Numbered from the stretch's first letter, positions 24,895 through 34,641 are shown. The stretch: 64,000 nt of DNA from CAVPFA01 sp963703655 (GCA_963703655.1 CAVPFA010000003.1:744001-808000); one strand, 5' to 3'. The notes: generated by a model from the letters alone, not told the origin. Program-made: numbers and translations.

Positions 24895-27331
24895 TCAATT
24901 CTTGAGGACGAACTCCTCTGATTCCTCCGGCACGAAGAGATGGACCTCGTCGCCGAGGAGCGAGTGCGATTCGAGCGCCGGGTCCTCGTCGACGATCGCC
25001 TCTGCCACCTGCCGAGCCGCGCTGGACCAGCGCCTTGTCCCGGCGCAGCGAGGCGAGACGCAGGTCGCTTCTGCCCTTCTGGCGGATCCCGAGGACGGTG
25101 CCCTGGCCCCGGAGCTCGAGATCGACCTCCGCCAGCTCGAACCCGTCGGCGGTGGCCTCGAGCGCACGCAGGCGGCGCTCCGCGCCGCTCGTCACCGCGT
25201 TCGCGAGCAGGTAACACCATGACCTGTCCGTCCCGCGCCCGACCCTGCCACGGAGCTGGTGGAGCTGGGCGATCCCGAACCGGTCCGCGTCCTCGATCAC
25301 CATCACGGTCGCGTTCGCCACGTCGACACCGACCTCGATGACCGTCGTCGCGACGAGAACCTGAAGCTCGCCCCGACGGAACGCCGCCATCGTGGCCTCC
25401 TTCTCCTTGGAGGGGAGCTGGCCGTGGAGCAACCCGACGGCGACACCGGCGAGCTCGCCTGACGAGAGGCGCGCGAATTCCTCTACGACCGACTTCGGCG
25501 GTTGCTTTGGCGTCGCGTCCGGTCCGAGATCGAGGCCTGCGAAGACGAGCAGCCCCTCGAACCCGCCGGGGTCCGACGATCCGGGCTCCGAGGGACCGGC
25601 CTCCTCGAACGGGTCAGCCACCTCGAACGGCTCGCCATCCTCGAAGAGGTCGGCCCCCTCGAACGGGTCGGCCTCCTCGAACGGGTCGGCGGCCTCCTCC
25701 AGGGCCTCGGCCTCCTCGTCCTCCGGCTGGCCGCCGCCCACGAGCGGGCAGATCACATAGGCCTGGCGGCCGGCCGAGACCTCCTTGCGCACTCTGTCCC
25801 ACGCGACCTGCTCCTCGTCGGGCCCGTTCAACCAGACGGTGGGCACGGGCGTCCGCCCGGCTGGCAGCTCGTCGAGGACCGTCTGGTCGAGATCGCCGTA
25901 GACCGTCATCGCCGCCGTCCGGGGGATCGGCGTGGCGGTCATCACGAGTACGTCAGGGTGCCGGGCACCAGACTCGGCTAGAGGCTCGGGTTGCGGACCT
26001 CCCGGCTCGCCGGCGGCGTCGCCTCCCGGAGCGGCCGGGCCCTTCTCCCTCAGGGCCGCGCGCTGCTCGACCCCGAAACGGTGCTGCTCGTCGATCACCG
26101 CCACCCCGAGCGACCGGAAACGGATGTTGTCGGTGAGCAGAGCGTGCGTACCCGACGACGAGGTCGAGACTGCCCGCCAAAAGGTCGGCTTGGATCCTCG
26201 AGCGCTCGCCCGCAGTGGTCCGGTTCGTCAGCAGGGCAACCTCGAGTGGCCGGGCACCTCCGAGACGAGTCGGGTCCGCCGACCTGAAGCCCCCCGAGGA
26301 AGCCCCGCGCCGCGAGGTAATGCTGCTCCGCGAGCACCTCGGTCGGGACCATGAGAGCACCTTGGTGACCACCTTGCACCCCGTAAAGGAGGGTCGCGAG
26401 AGCAACGACGGTCTTCCCGGCGCCGACGTCACCCTGCAGCAGACGGTGCATCGGGTACGAAGCGCCGAGGTCTGCGGCCACCTCTCGGATCGCCCGTCGC
26501 TGGGCTTCTGTGAGCACGAACGGCAGGCGGCCGAGGAACTCTTGGACCAGTTCCGGCGTGCCGGCTGACGGGGTGACGGCGTGAGGGATGCCGGGGGTCT
26601 GGGTCGCGGCGGCACGTTTCTTCATGACGAGGATGAGCTGCAGCCGGAGCAGCTCATCGAAGGCCAGGCGGCGCCGGGCGCGCTCGCGCTCCTCGAACGA
26701 CTCCGGGCGCGTGGATGCTCGAGAACGCCTCCGTCCGCCCGACGAGGTCGAGCTCATCGAGCCAGCGTTCGGGCACGACTTCGGCCAGGCGGCCGGTTCG
26801 CTCGAGCGCCTCGGCGACGTAGGCGGCGATCTCGGTCGAGCCGATCTTCGCCTTGCCCGACTGCGGTAGACCGGCACGAGGCGGCCCGTCTGGTCGCCGA
26901 CGAGGTCCACGACCGGGTTCGTCATCTGGCGGGCACCCCGGTAGATCTCGGTGCGCCCGAAGACGACGACGTCCGATCCGACCTCCAGCTGGCGGGCTCG
27001 CCACGGCTGGTTGAAGAACACGAGCGCGAGACGCCCCGTCCCGTCCTCGACGACGACCTGCACCATCGTCCTTGCCGCGGCCCGTCCGGCGGGTCGAGAC
27101 CCGTCGCACCGTCGCCGTCACCAGGCCTCCTCGTCCTCGGCGAGCGAGGCGATCTCGGACTGGTGCCGTCCGGTCGACGTACCGCCGCGGGTAGTGCATC
27201 AGCAGGTCGAGCACGGTCTCGATGCCCATCGCCTCGAGGCCGGCCGCCTTGCGCGCCTTGACGCTGCGCAGCTCGGCGACGCCCTTGTCCGCGAGAAACC
27301 GCAAGGTGCGGCCTCCCGCCGCCCCGCTCAC
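24895..27331 (-). CDS. recG: ATP-dependent DNA helicase RecG, broken by about eight indels
   Basis: RecG remodels stalled forks. Pieces in three frames line up in order: VLDLLMHYPRRYVDRT, the OB domain MVQVVVEDGTGRLALVFF, the P-loop LLQGDVGAGKTVVALATLL, VALLTNRTTAGERSRIQADL, the DExH box AVIDEQHRFGVEQR, VLVATTVIEVGVDVANATVM, QLRGRVGRGTDRSWCYLL, and the end PEESEEFVLKN. I infer six extra and two missing bases. The corrected length is 2433 bases (811 codons), longer than the usual 700-750 residues because of an acidic repeat insertion at about 25600-25740. GTG 27331 overlaps the yloV stop. The breaks are probably sequence errors. Confidence 0.85.
25602..25700 (-). repeat. Degenerate 18-21-base repeats encoding an acidic PFE array in RecG
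   Basis: Five to six copies of a unit like CCTCGAACGGGTCGGC (plus strand) encode A-D-P-F-E-E type heptads on the minus strand. They form an Asp/Glu/Phe/Pro-rich array between the ICPLVGG strand and the VVEEFARLSSGELAG helix of helicase domain 2. The DNA repetition suggests expansion by slippage or unequal exchange. Confidence 0.75.
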
Positions 27332-29034
27332 TCGACCGAGACGAGGTAGGGGTACAGCGGCTGACCCCCGTGGTGCAGCTCGAGTGAGACGTCCGGCCGG
27401 TGCTCGCGCAGCCACTCGGTGACTCGCCTGGTATCGGCCGCAGTCGCTCCCGCGCCCTCGATCAGCGTCACGATCTCGTCTCTGTCGTCGAGCAGCTTGC
27501 AGAGCAGGCCGCAGGTGGCCTCCGGGAGCGTCCCGGCGACCGCCTCGATACCGCTGCGGGAGAGCCCGATCCAGTCCCCGGCCTCGATGCGACCGGACGC
27601 CGAATCGCTGGGCCGGACCGCCCGCGTCACCTCGCCGGCGCGCACCCGGCTCGCGGCCGCCTGCATCGTGCGGGCGTTCTCCTCGGCGGTTGCCTGCGGG
27701 TCGTACTCCAAGAGCGCGGCGAAACCCTCCTGGATGCCGGGAGTGTCGACGACGACCGTGGGACGAGGCGACAGCTCGCAAGCTTGTTTGGCGACGGCGA
27801 AGATGTTCTTGTTGTTCGGAAGGATGACGACCTCGGCCCCGGGAACGGACTCGACGACCTCGAGTATCTGAGCAGTCGAGGGGTTCATCGACTGGCCGCC
27901 GCCGACGATGTGATGGACGCCGAGGGAGTAGAAGATCCGGCGGATGCCGTCGCCGGTGGCGACCGCGACAACGGACGTCACAGGCGTCGGGCCCTCGACG
28001 CTTGTCGACGAGGTCGCGCCGGACTCCTCGGCCCGGCGCACCCACGACTCCTCCTCGACCTGGTCGAGCAGGTCGGTGACGCGGATGTCGCGCGGGCGTC
28101 CGGCGTCCAGAGCCGCTTCGATTGCCGCGCCGATGTCGTCGGTGTGGATGTGGCAGTTCCACAGGCCGTCGCCGCCGACGACGACGATCGAGTCGCCGAT
28201 GCCCGCCCAGACCTCCTTGAACGCCCCGAGCGCCTCGTCAGGAGCTTCGAGGAAGTACATGACCTCGTAACGCAGGCCGGCGACGCGCTCGCCCGGCACG
28301 CCATTTGCGATCCTGTCGGCTACCCCGGGCGGGAGCGGCAGAGAGTCGACGATCGGGCGCCCGTCGAGCACGTGGAGGAAGCCGTCGTACATCAGTACGA
28401 GACCCGCCCCGCCGGCGTCGACGACGCCTGCTTGCGCGAGCACCGGCAGCAGCTCCGGCGTGCGCCAGAGCGACGCGACGGCGGCTTGCCTGGCAGCGTC
28501 GAACACCTTCACCAGGTCTCCACGGCCGCTGTCGTCCACCTGGCGGGCCGCGGCAGCCGCGTCGGCGGCGACAGTGAGCATCGTTCCTTCCACGGGGCGC
28601 ACGACGCCGGCCCGAGCCGCAGCGCTGCCCTCCTCGAGGCCGACCGCGGCCTCGTGTGCGCCGACGACCCGGCTCCCGGCGAACGTCCCCGCTAGGCCCC
28701 GGAGGATCTGGCACAAGATGACCCCCGAATTGCCACGCGCACCCATCAGCGACCCGCTCGAGATCGCCTCGCACGCGGCGCCCATCGCGTCCCCGTCGGC
28801 CGCGGTCAGATCCAGCTCGTCGAGCGCCTTGACCACGTTCTCGACTGTGAGAGCCATGTTGGTCCCCGTGTCTCCGTCGGGCACCGGGTAGACGTTCAGC
28901 CGGTTCACCACCTCGCGGTGGCGCGCCAGGCCGTCGGAGAACGCCCGCATCGCCGCGGCGAGGCGCTCGGCGGTCAGGTGCCCTTTCGCTTCGACGTCCG
29001 CCCGGCCGACGGTCACCGTGGGACGACTCGACAT
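27328..29034 (-). CDS. DAK2 domain fusion protein YloV (fatty acid kinase A-like)
   Basis: A 568-residue protein. The N-terminal DAK2 (Dak phosphatase) domain shows VNRLNVYPVPDGDTGTNMAL and LMGARGNSGVILCQILRGL with the nucleotide and metal aspartates. A middle region and the C-terminal YloV/DegV-like domain (VVILPNNKNIFAVAKQA) follow. Related FakA proteins phosphorylate fatty acids bound to FakB. No FakB is in this window. The gene stands directly upstream of recG, the conserved order, and diverges from rpmB. Confidence 0.93.
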   Translation of the reverse strand: MSSRPTVTVGRADVEAKGHLTAERLAAAMRAFSDGLARHREVVNRLNVYPVPDGDTGTNMALTVENVVKALDELDLTAADGDAMGAACEAISSGSLMGARGNSGVILCQILRGLAGTFAGSRVVGAHEAAVGLEEGSAAARAGVVRPVEGTMLTVAADAAAAARQVDDSGRGDLVKVFDAARQAAVASLWRTPELLPVLAQAGVVDAGGAGLVLMYDGFLHVLDGRPIVDSLPLPPGVADRIANGVPGERVAGLRYEVMYFLEAPDEALGAFKEVWAGIGDSIVVVGGDGLWNCHIHTDDIGAAIEAALDAGRPRDIRVTDLLDQVEEESWVRRAEESGATSSTSVEGPTPVTSVVAVATGDGIRRIFYSLGVHHIVGGGQSMNPSTAQILEVVESVPGAEVVILPNNKNIFAVAKQACELSPRPTVVVDTPGIQEGFAALLEYDPQATAEENARTMQAAASRVRAGEVTRAVRPSDSASGRIEAGDWIGLSRSGIEAVAGTLPEATCGLLCKLLDDRDEIVTLIEGAGATAADTRRVTEWLREHRPDVSLELHHGGQPLYPYLVSVE

Positions 29035-29138
29035 GGCGATACCGGTCCTCGCGGCTCGCTCCGGCGGCTGTCCATTCCGTTGGATGCTAACGTCACGTCT
29101 CGTCCATCAGCAGGAACTCTCTCGAGGAACGCTTCATC

Positions 29139-29357
29139 GTGGCAGCCGTCTGTGAGCTATGTGGGAAGTGCCCGAGCTTCGGGATGAACGTGTCCCACTC
29201 CCATCGCCGCACAAAGCGCAGGTGGAACCCGAACATCCAGCGCGTTCGCGCGCTCGTGAACGGCACCCCGACCCATCTCAACGTCTGCACCTCGTGCATC
29301 CGGGCCGGCAGGGTCGTCAAACCGCCTCGCCGGATCCTCGCCGATCATCGCTCCTGA
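29139..29357 (+). CDS. rpmB: 50S ribosomal protein L28
   Basis: A 72-residue protein with the GTG at 29139 preceded by GAGGAA 9 bases upstream. It contains CELCGKCPSFGMNVSHSHRR and LNVCTSCIRAGRV; two cysteine pairs form a zinc-ribbon type L28. It diverges from yloV. Its stop codon and the convergent thiL stop lie in the arms of a small inverted repeat, TGAGC-N6-GCTCA (29355-29370). Confidence 0.97.
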   Translation: MAAVCELCGKCPSFGMNVSHSHRRTKRRWNPNIQRVRALVNGTPTHLNVCTSCIRAGRVVKPPRRILADHRS

Positions 29358-29367
29358 GCAGCCCCGC

Positions 29368-30351
29368 TCAGCGCAGGTGGTGCTCCCACCCCGTCACCGG
29401 CAGGGGCTCGGTGCCCAAGCGCCGCACGGTCGGGTCCGGGACGCACTCGCCGATCCTGAAGGGCGGGCGCAGCCCGGCGGACTCGAACGCGCTCGACACC
29501 GCCGCGTGATCGCCGGCTGCAAAGACGAGCTCGTAGTCCTCCCCACCGGCGAGAGCGTCGTCACGAGTCGCACCCTCTGCGACCGGGACCGCGTCCAGCA
29601 CGACCCCCACGCCCGAGGCGGTAGCCAAGTGGTCGAGATCGATCCCCAGCCCGTCGGACACGTCGATCATCGCCGTCGCTCCGCCCGCCGAGGCAGCCAG
29701 CCCCTCCGACACGCGCGCGACAGGCCGGCGGTAAGCGACGGCCAGCATCCTGAGCTCTGCCGCCTCACGGCCCGGCTCGCCGCCACCGCCCGGTCCCTTC
29801 GAGTGCGCCTTGGACAGGCCTGCCTGAGCCCGCAGCGCCCTCAGCCCCGCCGCCGAGCGCCCCAGGGCACCGGTGACAAAGAGCACGTCGCCCGGGCGAG
29901 CGTTCGAGCGGAGGAGCGCACGCCGGCCTCCGGTGGTGCCCGTGACTGCCACCGACACCACAAGGCACGGGCCGGAGCTGAGGTCGCCGCCGACGAGGTC
30001 GCATTCGTACTCGGCCGCCGCCTCGGCGAGGCCGCGAAACAACTGGTCGAGGATCGAGGCGCCGGCGCCCACGACGGTCACCACGGCTTGCAGGGGGCGG
30101 CCACCCATCGCGGCGATGTCGCTGACGTTGACGGCGAGCGCCTTCCAGCCCACGTCCGCCGGGTCGACCAGTTCGAAGTCGAAGTGGACCCCCTCGACCA
30201 CGGCGTCCGCAGCGAAGAGCAGGGGCTCGCCCGCAGGCCCGGTGACCACGGCGGCGTCGTCGCCGATCCAGATCTCCTCGCCGCGAGCTCGCGGCAAGAG
30301 CCGCCGGATACGTTCGATCGCGGCCAGCTCGCCGTCGCCGCCTTCCGCCAC
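29368..30351 (-). CDS. thiL: Thiamine-monophosphate kinase
   Basis: A 327-residue enzyme that phosphorylates thiamine phosphate to the diphosphate. It shows ELAAIERIRRLLP, EIWIGDDAAVV (metal and ATP aspartates), ALAVNVSDIAAMGG, LVGGDLSSGP and MIDVSDGLGIDLDHLA. GTG 30351 is chosen because AGGG lies about 9 bases upstream and the family N-terminus starts there. The frame extends farther upstream through a GC-rich repeat region but has no homology there. Confidence 0.94.
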   Translation of the reverse strand: MAEGGDGELAAIERIRRLLPRARGEEIWIGDDAAVVTGPAGEPLLFAADAVVEGVHFDFELVDPADVGWKALAVNVSDIAAMGGRPLQAVVTVVGAGASILDQLFRGLAEAAAEYECDLVGGDLSSGPCLVVSVAVTGTTGGRRALLRSNARPGDVLFVTGALGRSAAGLRALRAQAGLSKAHSKGPGGGGEPGREAAELRMLAVAYRRPVARVSEGLAASAGGATAMIDVSDGLGIDLDHLATASGVGVVLDAVPVAEGATRDDALAGGEDYELVFAAGDHAAVSSAFESAGLRPPFRIGECVPDPTVRRLGTEPLPVTGWEHHLR

Positions 30352-30487
30352 GGCCCGGACCCTACCGTGGCGACCCGCCGGCCGGCGCGTGCGGGGCTCG
30401 GGGCGCCTCGCGCCGGGAGCCAGCGAGGCCAGCCCGGCCGGCGAGGCCGGCACGGGGGCCGGCGACGCCAGCCCGGGGCGCCGCGAC

Positions 30488-30517
30488 TTGGGACCGGGCG
30501 GGCCGCTCACATACGAT
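30488..30517 (+). promoter_or_regulatory. Promoter for leaderless pckG
   Basis: A -35-like TTGGGA (30488-30493), an 18-base spacer and a -10-like TACGAT (30512-30517) end 7 bases before the pckG ATG. Transcription would begin at or next to the A of ATG, and no ribosome binding site is present, so a leaderless mRNA is predicted. The upstream stretch 30380-30480 is GC-rich and repetitive, with several GCCGGCGA/GCCAGC units. Confidence 0.55.
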
Positions 30518-30524
30518 CTGGGCC

Positions 30525-32315
30525 ATGTCAGTGACGAGCAACCGCAGGCTCCTCGACTGGGTGGACGGCGTTGCGGTCCTGACCCAGCCCGACCGGGTCG
30601 AGTGGTGCGACGGATCCGCCGACGAGTACGACCGCCTCTGTCGCCTCCTCGTCGATCGGGGGTCCTTCACGCAGCTGTCCGACGCGAAGCGCCCGAGCAG
30701 CTACTGGGCCCACTCGGACCCCGCCGACGTCGCCCGGGTCGAGAGCCGCACGTTCGTCTGCCCCGAGGACCCGCAGGACGCCGGCCCGAACAACAACTGG
30801 GTCGACCCCGCAGAGATGCGAGCGAAGTTGACCGGTCTCTTCCGGGGCGCGATGAGGGGCCGCACGATGTACGTGGTGCCGTTCTGTATGGGGCCGCTGG
30901 GATCCCCCATGGCCCATGTCGGTGTCGAGATCACGGACTCGCCCTATGTCGTAGTGAACATGCGCATCATGACGAGGATGGGCGCGGGGGCGCTCGAGGT
31001 GATCGGCGACGACGGCGAGTTCATCCCGTGCCTGCACTCGGTGGGCGTGCCCCTCGAGGCGGGACAGCAGGACGTGGCGTGGCCCTGCAACCCCGAGCAC
31101 ATCTATATCGCCCACTTCCCCGAGACGAGGGAGATCTGGTCGTTCGGCTCGGGCTACGGGGGCAACGCCCTGTTGGGCAAGAAATGCCTCGCCTTGCGAA
31201 TCGCCTCGGTGATGGCGCGCGACCAGGGCTGGCTCGCCGAGCACATGCTGATCTTGAAGCTGACCTCCCCCGCCGGTGAGGTGCGCTACGTGACCGGAGC
31301 GTTTCCTTCGGCCTGCGGCAAGACGAATCTCGCCATGCTCGTCCCGACGATGCCGGGCTGGAAGGTCGAGACCATCGGCGACGACATCTGCTGGATGAAG
31401 ATCGGGCCGGACGGCATGCTACGGGCAGTCAATCCCGAGGCTGGCTTCTTCGGGGTGGCGCCCGGGACGAACATGGTGACTAACCCGAACGCGGTGCTCA
31501 CGCTCGCGGCGAACTGCATCTTCACGAACACGGCGCTCACCGACGACGGCGACGTGTGGTGGGAGGACCTGACCGAGGAGCCACCGGCGCATTGCACCGA
31601 TTGGCGGGGCAACGACTGGACCCCTTCGAGCCCGACGCCGGCCGCGCACCCGAACTCACGTTTCACCGCGCCTGCAAGTCAGGACCCGGCCATCGCCACC
31701 GAGTGGGAGGATCCCAACGGCGTGCCGATCTCGGCCATCCTGTTCGGCGGCAGGCGTGGTTCGGTCGTGCCACTGGTCCACGAGGCCTTCGACTGGGCGC
31801 ACGGGGTCTTCCTCGGCTCGATCATGGCGTCGGAGACGACGGCCGCCGCCACGGGGACCGTGGGTGCCCTGCGACGCGACCCGTTCGCGATGCTGCCGTT
31901 TTGCGGCTACAACATGGCCGACTACTGGGCGCACTGGCTGTCGTTTCGCGACAGGATGGACGAGGCGAAGCTGCCCCGTGTCTTCTACGTCAATTGGTTC
32001 CGTAAGGCCGCCGACGGCCGCTGGCTCTGGCCCGGCTACGGCGAGAACTCCCGCGTCCTCGAGTGGGTGTTCGAGCGTTGCGCGGGTAGAGGTGAGGCCG
32101 TCGAGACGCCGATCGGGTGCCTGCCGGCGCCGGGTGCGATCGACACCGAGGGCCTCGGCGTCTCGGCCGAGGACATGGACGAGCTGCTGCGAGTCGACTC
32201 GGACGAGTGGCGGGCCGAGGTGCCGCTGATCGCCGAGTACTTCGCCCGTTACGGGGACCGGCTGCCGCAGGCCATCTCCGACCAGCTCGACGGGCTGCGC
32301 AAGCGCCTGGGCTGA
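30525..32315 (+). CDS. pckG: Phosphoenolpyruvate carboxykinase (GTP)
   Basis: A 596-residue GTP-type PEPCK that interconverts oxaloacetate and phosphoenolpyruvate. It shows RTMYVVPFCMGPLGSPMA (substrate region), FGSGYGGNALLGKKCLALR, TGAFPSACGKTNLAM (kinase 1a loop with the reactive cysteine), IGDDICWMK (metal) and FGGRRGSVVPL, with FCGYNMADYW near the C-terminus. It is full length and probably transcribed as a leaderless mRNA. It could drain C4 acids made by the ethylmalonyl-CoA pathway genes nearby into gluconeogenesis. Confidence 0.98.
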   Translation: MSVTSNRRLLDWVDGVAVLTQPDRVEWCDGSADEYDRLCRLLVDRGSFTQLSDAKRPSSYWAHSDPADVARVESRTFVCPEDPQDAGPNNNWVDPAEMRAKLTGLFRGAMRGRTMYVVPFCMGPLGSPMAHVGVEITDSPYVVVNMRIMTRMGAGALEVIGDDGEFIPCLHSVGVPLEAGQQDVAWPCNPEHIYIAHFPETREIWSFGSGYGGNALLGKKCLALRIASVMARDQGWLAEHMLILKLTSPAGEVRYVTGAFPSACGKTNLAMLVPTMPGWKVETIGDDICWMKIGPDGMLRAVNPEAGFFGVAPGTNMVTNPNAVLTLAANCIFTNTALTDDGDVWWEDLTEEPPAHCTDWRGNDWTPSSPTPAAHPNSRFTAPASQDPAIATEWEDPNGVPISAILFGGRRGSVVPLVHEAFDWAHGVFLGSIMASETTAAATGTVGALRRDPFAMLPFCGYNMADYWAHWLSFRDRMDEAKLPRVFYVNWFRKAADGRWLWPGYGENSRVLEWVFERCAGRGEAVETPIGCLPAPGAIDTEGLGVSAEDMDELLRVDSDEWRAEVPLIAEYFARYGDRLPQAISDQLDGLRKRLG

Positions 32316-32391
32316 TACCGGCTGCGTCCCGAGCCCTTCAGGGGTCCGCGGGCGTCGGTCGCAAGGGCCGAGGCTGCTCCGTTCCCGGCGT

Positions 32392-32757
32392 CTATCCCCA
32401 GGTGGCGGTCGTGACCTGGTTCGGCGGAACCGACAGCGTCGTGGCGATGGTCCCGTCGGGTTCGAGCACCGTGTAGTCGCCGGCGGGCAGCCTGGGAAAG
32501 ACGGCCGCGTAGACCGTGCCGTCCCGGCCGGAGCGTGGCAGCACCCAGACGTGGGTCCGCTGCGATGGGTCCGAGGCCGGGTGGATCTCGACCTCGAGGC
32601 CCTCTCGCTCGGCCGTCGCCTTCAACACGAGCGCCCCGGTGTGCTCCCCTACGTCCACCATCACCGCCAGGCTGGGGCCGGCCGGCCGGGGTGATTCCCG
32701 GGCGGTCGACCCTTCGCCTTGGTGGTCGCCCGGATGCGAGTGGGCGTCGTTGTGCAT
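32392..32757 (-). CDS. Small hypothetical protein downstream of DUF4331
   Basis: A 121-residue protein starting at ATG 32757. A His/Gly/Asp-rich, polar first 35 residues precede a predicted beta-sandwich: LAVMVDVGEHTGALVLKA, THVWVLPRSG and VFPRLPAGDYTVLEPDG. The pattern resembles small carbohydrate-binding or transthyretin-like folds, but I cannot assign a family. In the sequence as given it is fused in frame to the DUF4331 gene, because an extra base at about 32848 hides that gene's stop. Correcting it separates the two by 32 bases. It probably belongs to the same transcript as the Tat/DUF4331 module. Confidence 0.7.
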   Translation of the reverse strand: MHNDAHSHPGDHQGEGSTARESPRPAGPSLAVMVDVGEHTGALVLKATAEREGLEVEIHPASDPSQRTHVWVLPRSGRDGTVYAAVFPRLPAGDYTVLEPDGTIATTLSVPPNQVTTATWG

Positions 32758-32789
32758 CTGTCGTGTCCCCGTGCCGCGCGAGCGCGTCC

Positions 32790-34230
32790 TCAGCCCGCCA
32801 CCGGGTGGTTCTGCTTCGAGGGGTTGCGGTAGCCGTCCCATGGGTCGCGCGAGGTACGGGAACGAGTTGGCGTAGGTGAGGCCGAACGCCTTCAGGCTCG
32901 CCACGCTCGACGACTCGGACGCCGGGCCTCCCACGTCGTAGAGCAGCCCCGCAGCCGCGTCGGGCTTGTACGAGGAGACGACGTCGCCGAGGAGCGCGCC
33001 CGCGACGGCCTTCAGCTCGACGCTCACAACGTCGTCGAAGACCCGGCGCCCGTTCGGGAAGCCAGCGTTGTCGCCGCCGACGACGCCGAGGATGTTCGCC
33101 TTGGCGGTCGGCGTGGGCTTGATGGCGACGTTGAGCCTGAGCAGGTCGGCCTTCGTCGGACCCGTGTAGTTCTGGAAGCCGGAGAACAGCGGCGGCACGC
33201 CCGTCAGCAGGACCGCGTCAAGGTCGGGACGTTTGTTCGACTTCTTCTCGCTGTACGCCGCGAGGTGCGGGAAGGCGCCCGGGTACAAGACGTTGAGAAG
33301 CGACGCAAGCGTCGGGTGGTCGTAGTAGCTCGCGAACGCGCTGTCGTCCGCTGGGGCCTGCTGGTTCCACTCGTCCTTGCGCCCCATCGGGATGATGACC
33401 TCGTTGATGAGAGGGTTGCCGAGACGTGAAACCTGGGTCCACGGCCCGGCGTGGCTGACGGTGCTGCCGCGGATGGTCGTCTTCTGGCGGCTCGCGGTGG
33501 TCCAGATCCCGATGGTGGAGTCGGAGGCCTTGTAGTTCGAGGGCTTCGTTCCGTCGCGTGTGAGCTCCCTGATCGGAACCTGGATCGCGATGCTGTGGAC
33601 ATTCAGCCCGGCAAGCGTGTTCAAGCCCGCCGCGGCTGCTCCCTTGAGCAGGAAATCCGGCTGGAACGGCCGTAGATCACCGAGATCGAAGATCGATCCG
33701 AGGTCGACGTAAAAGCCGTCGGCGCGCTGACCGGCGAAGACGTGACCGCCGCCACGGCTCAGTGCGTGGATCGCCTGGGCCGTGAGAGGCGCGTACTTCG
33801 GGATCGAGTTCTTGCCGACGTTGCACGGCGGGCTCGCGAGGTGCCTGCCGAGCACGTGGGTGCCCCGCTTGTCGGTGCGGGTCACGGTGTAGAACTGCTT
33901 GCGATTCCAGGTCGCGTCGCTCAGATGCTTGATCTGGCCTGTGTTGTAGAGGAAGAGGTCGTTGGCGCCCGTGTCGGTGAGCTCGGTGACGAACCTGAAC
34001 TGGTACGTGATGTTCGCCTTGGCGTCGCCGTCGTTGTCGACGTGGATCTCGTACAGCACGTCTTGGCCGAACTCGTAGAAGTTCGGGCCGCCGGCGGGCT
34101 GCTGAAGGGGCACGTAGTTCGCGATGACCGTGACCGTGTCGGGGCGGTCCGGGCTCACGAACGCGTACAGGTCCGCGCTGTCGGCGACGGGGTCCTGCGA
34201 TATCTCGGGAGCTTCTCGGTGGGAGGACAT
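32790..34230 (-). CDS. DUF4331 family protein, distal copy (one indel near the end)
   Basis: A DUF4331 protein of 479 residues after removal of one base near 32846-32851. The corrected end SKQNHPVAG matches the end of the paralogue at 34795 (SAQNIPVAG). It shows MSSHREAPEISQDPVADSAD, LYEIHVDNDGDAKANITYQF, a HVFAGQRADGFYVDLGSIFD strand and NPLINEVIIPMGRKDEWNQ. No signal peptide or membrane segment is present, although family members are often annotated as exported. A 97-residue Tat-signal protein is encoded immediately upstream. The function is unknown. Confidence 0.85.
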
Positions 34231-34347
34231 GGTTCTTGCACCTCACTGGTTGTCTGGGGGTCGGAGTTGTCGGGAACAGGGACTGCCCGGGCGCAAGCCG
34301 GGGACGGTGATCGGCTCGGCCGCGCGGCTCGAGCCTGCGACTCGGCC

Positions 34348-34641
34348 TCAGCCCGCCTCTCGCACGAGGCGAGCGACGAGAGCCCTGTCTCGGCGGACCA
34401 CCTCGCGGGTGCCGACCATCAGGTGGACCTCGCCGCTGCGCGGGTCGGGGACGTACACGACGAGGGGCCCGGTGGCCGGCCGCCCTGCCGGCGCGGCGAC
34501 GCCGTCGCGGTGGATCGTCGCCGGTCTGCGTGACGCCCATGCGCGGGCCGGGAAGGCCGGGATCGCTGCGAGGAAACCGGCCGCTGCGGCTCCAGTGCCG
34601 CCCCGCTTGAGGAACGTCCGTCGGGAGATGCCTGGCATCAA
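34348..34641 (-). CDS. Small twin-arginine-signal protein, copy A
   Basis: A 97-residue protein. The N-terminus ISRRTFLKRGG is a textbook twin-arginine motif, followed by a hydrophobic Ala-rich stretch and PARAWA, a probable cleavage site near residue 34. The remaining 60 residues contain TGPLVVYVPDPRSGEVHLMV and RRDRALVARLV, a compact predicted alpha/beta piece with no cysteine. About 86 percent of positions match copy B at 36393 by eye. Each copy directly precedes a DUF4331 gene that lacks its own signal, which suggests it escorts that protein. That role is inference. Confidence 0.82.
   Translation of the reverse strand: MMPGISRRTFLKRGGTGAAAAGFLAAIPAFPARAWASRRPATIHRDGVAAPAGRPATGPLVVYVPDPRSGEVHLMVGTREVVRRDRALVARLVREAG

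Noticed and set aside
30370..30510. Long N-terminal extension of ThiL through GC repeats
   Set aside because: The extended reading is low-complexity Pro/Ala/Arg sequence absent from the family. GTG 30351 with an upstream AGGG fits better.
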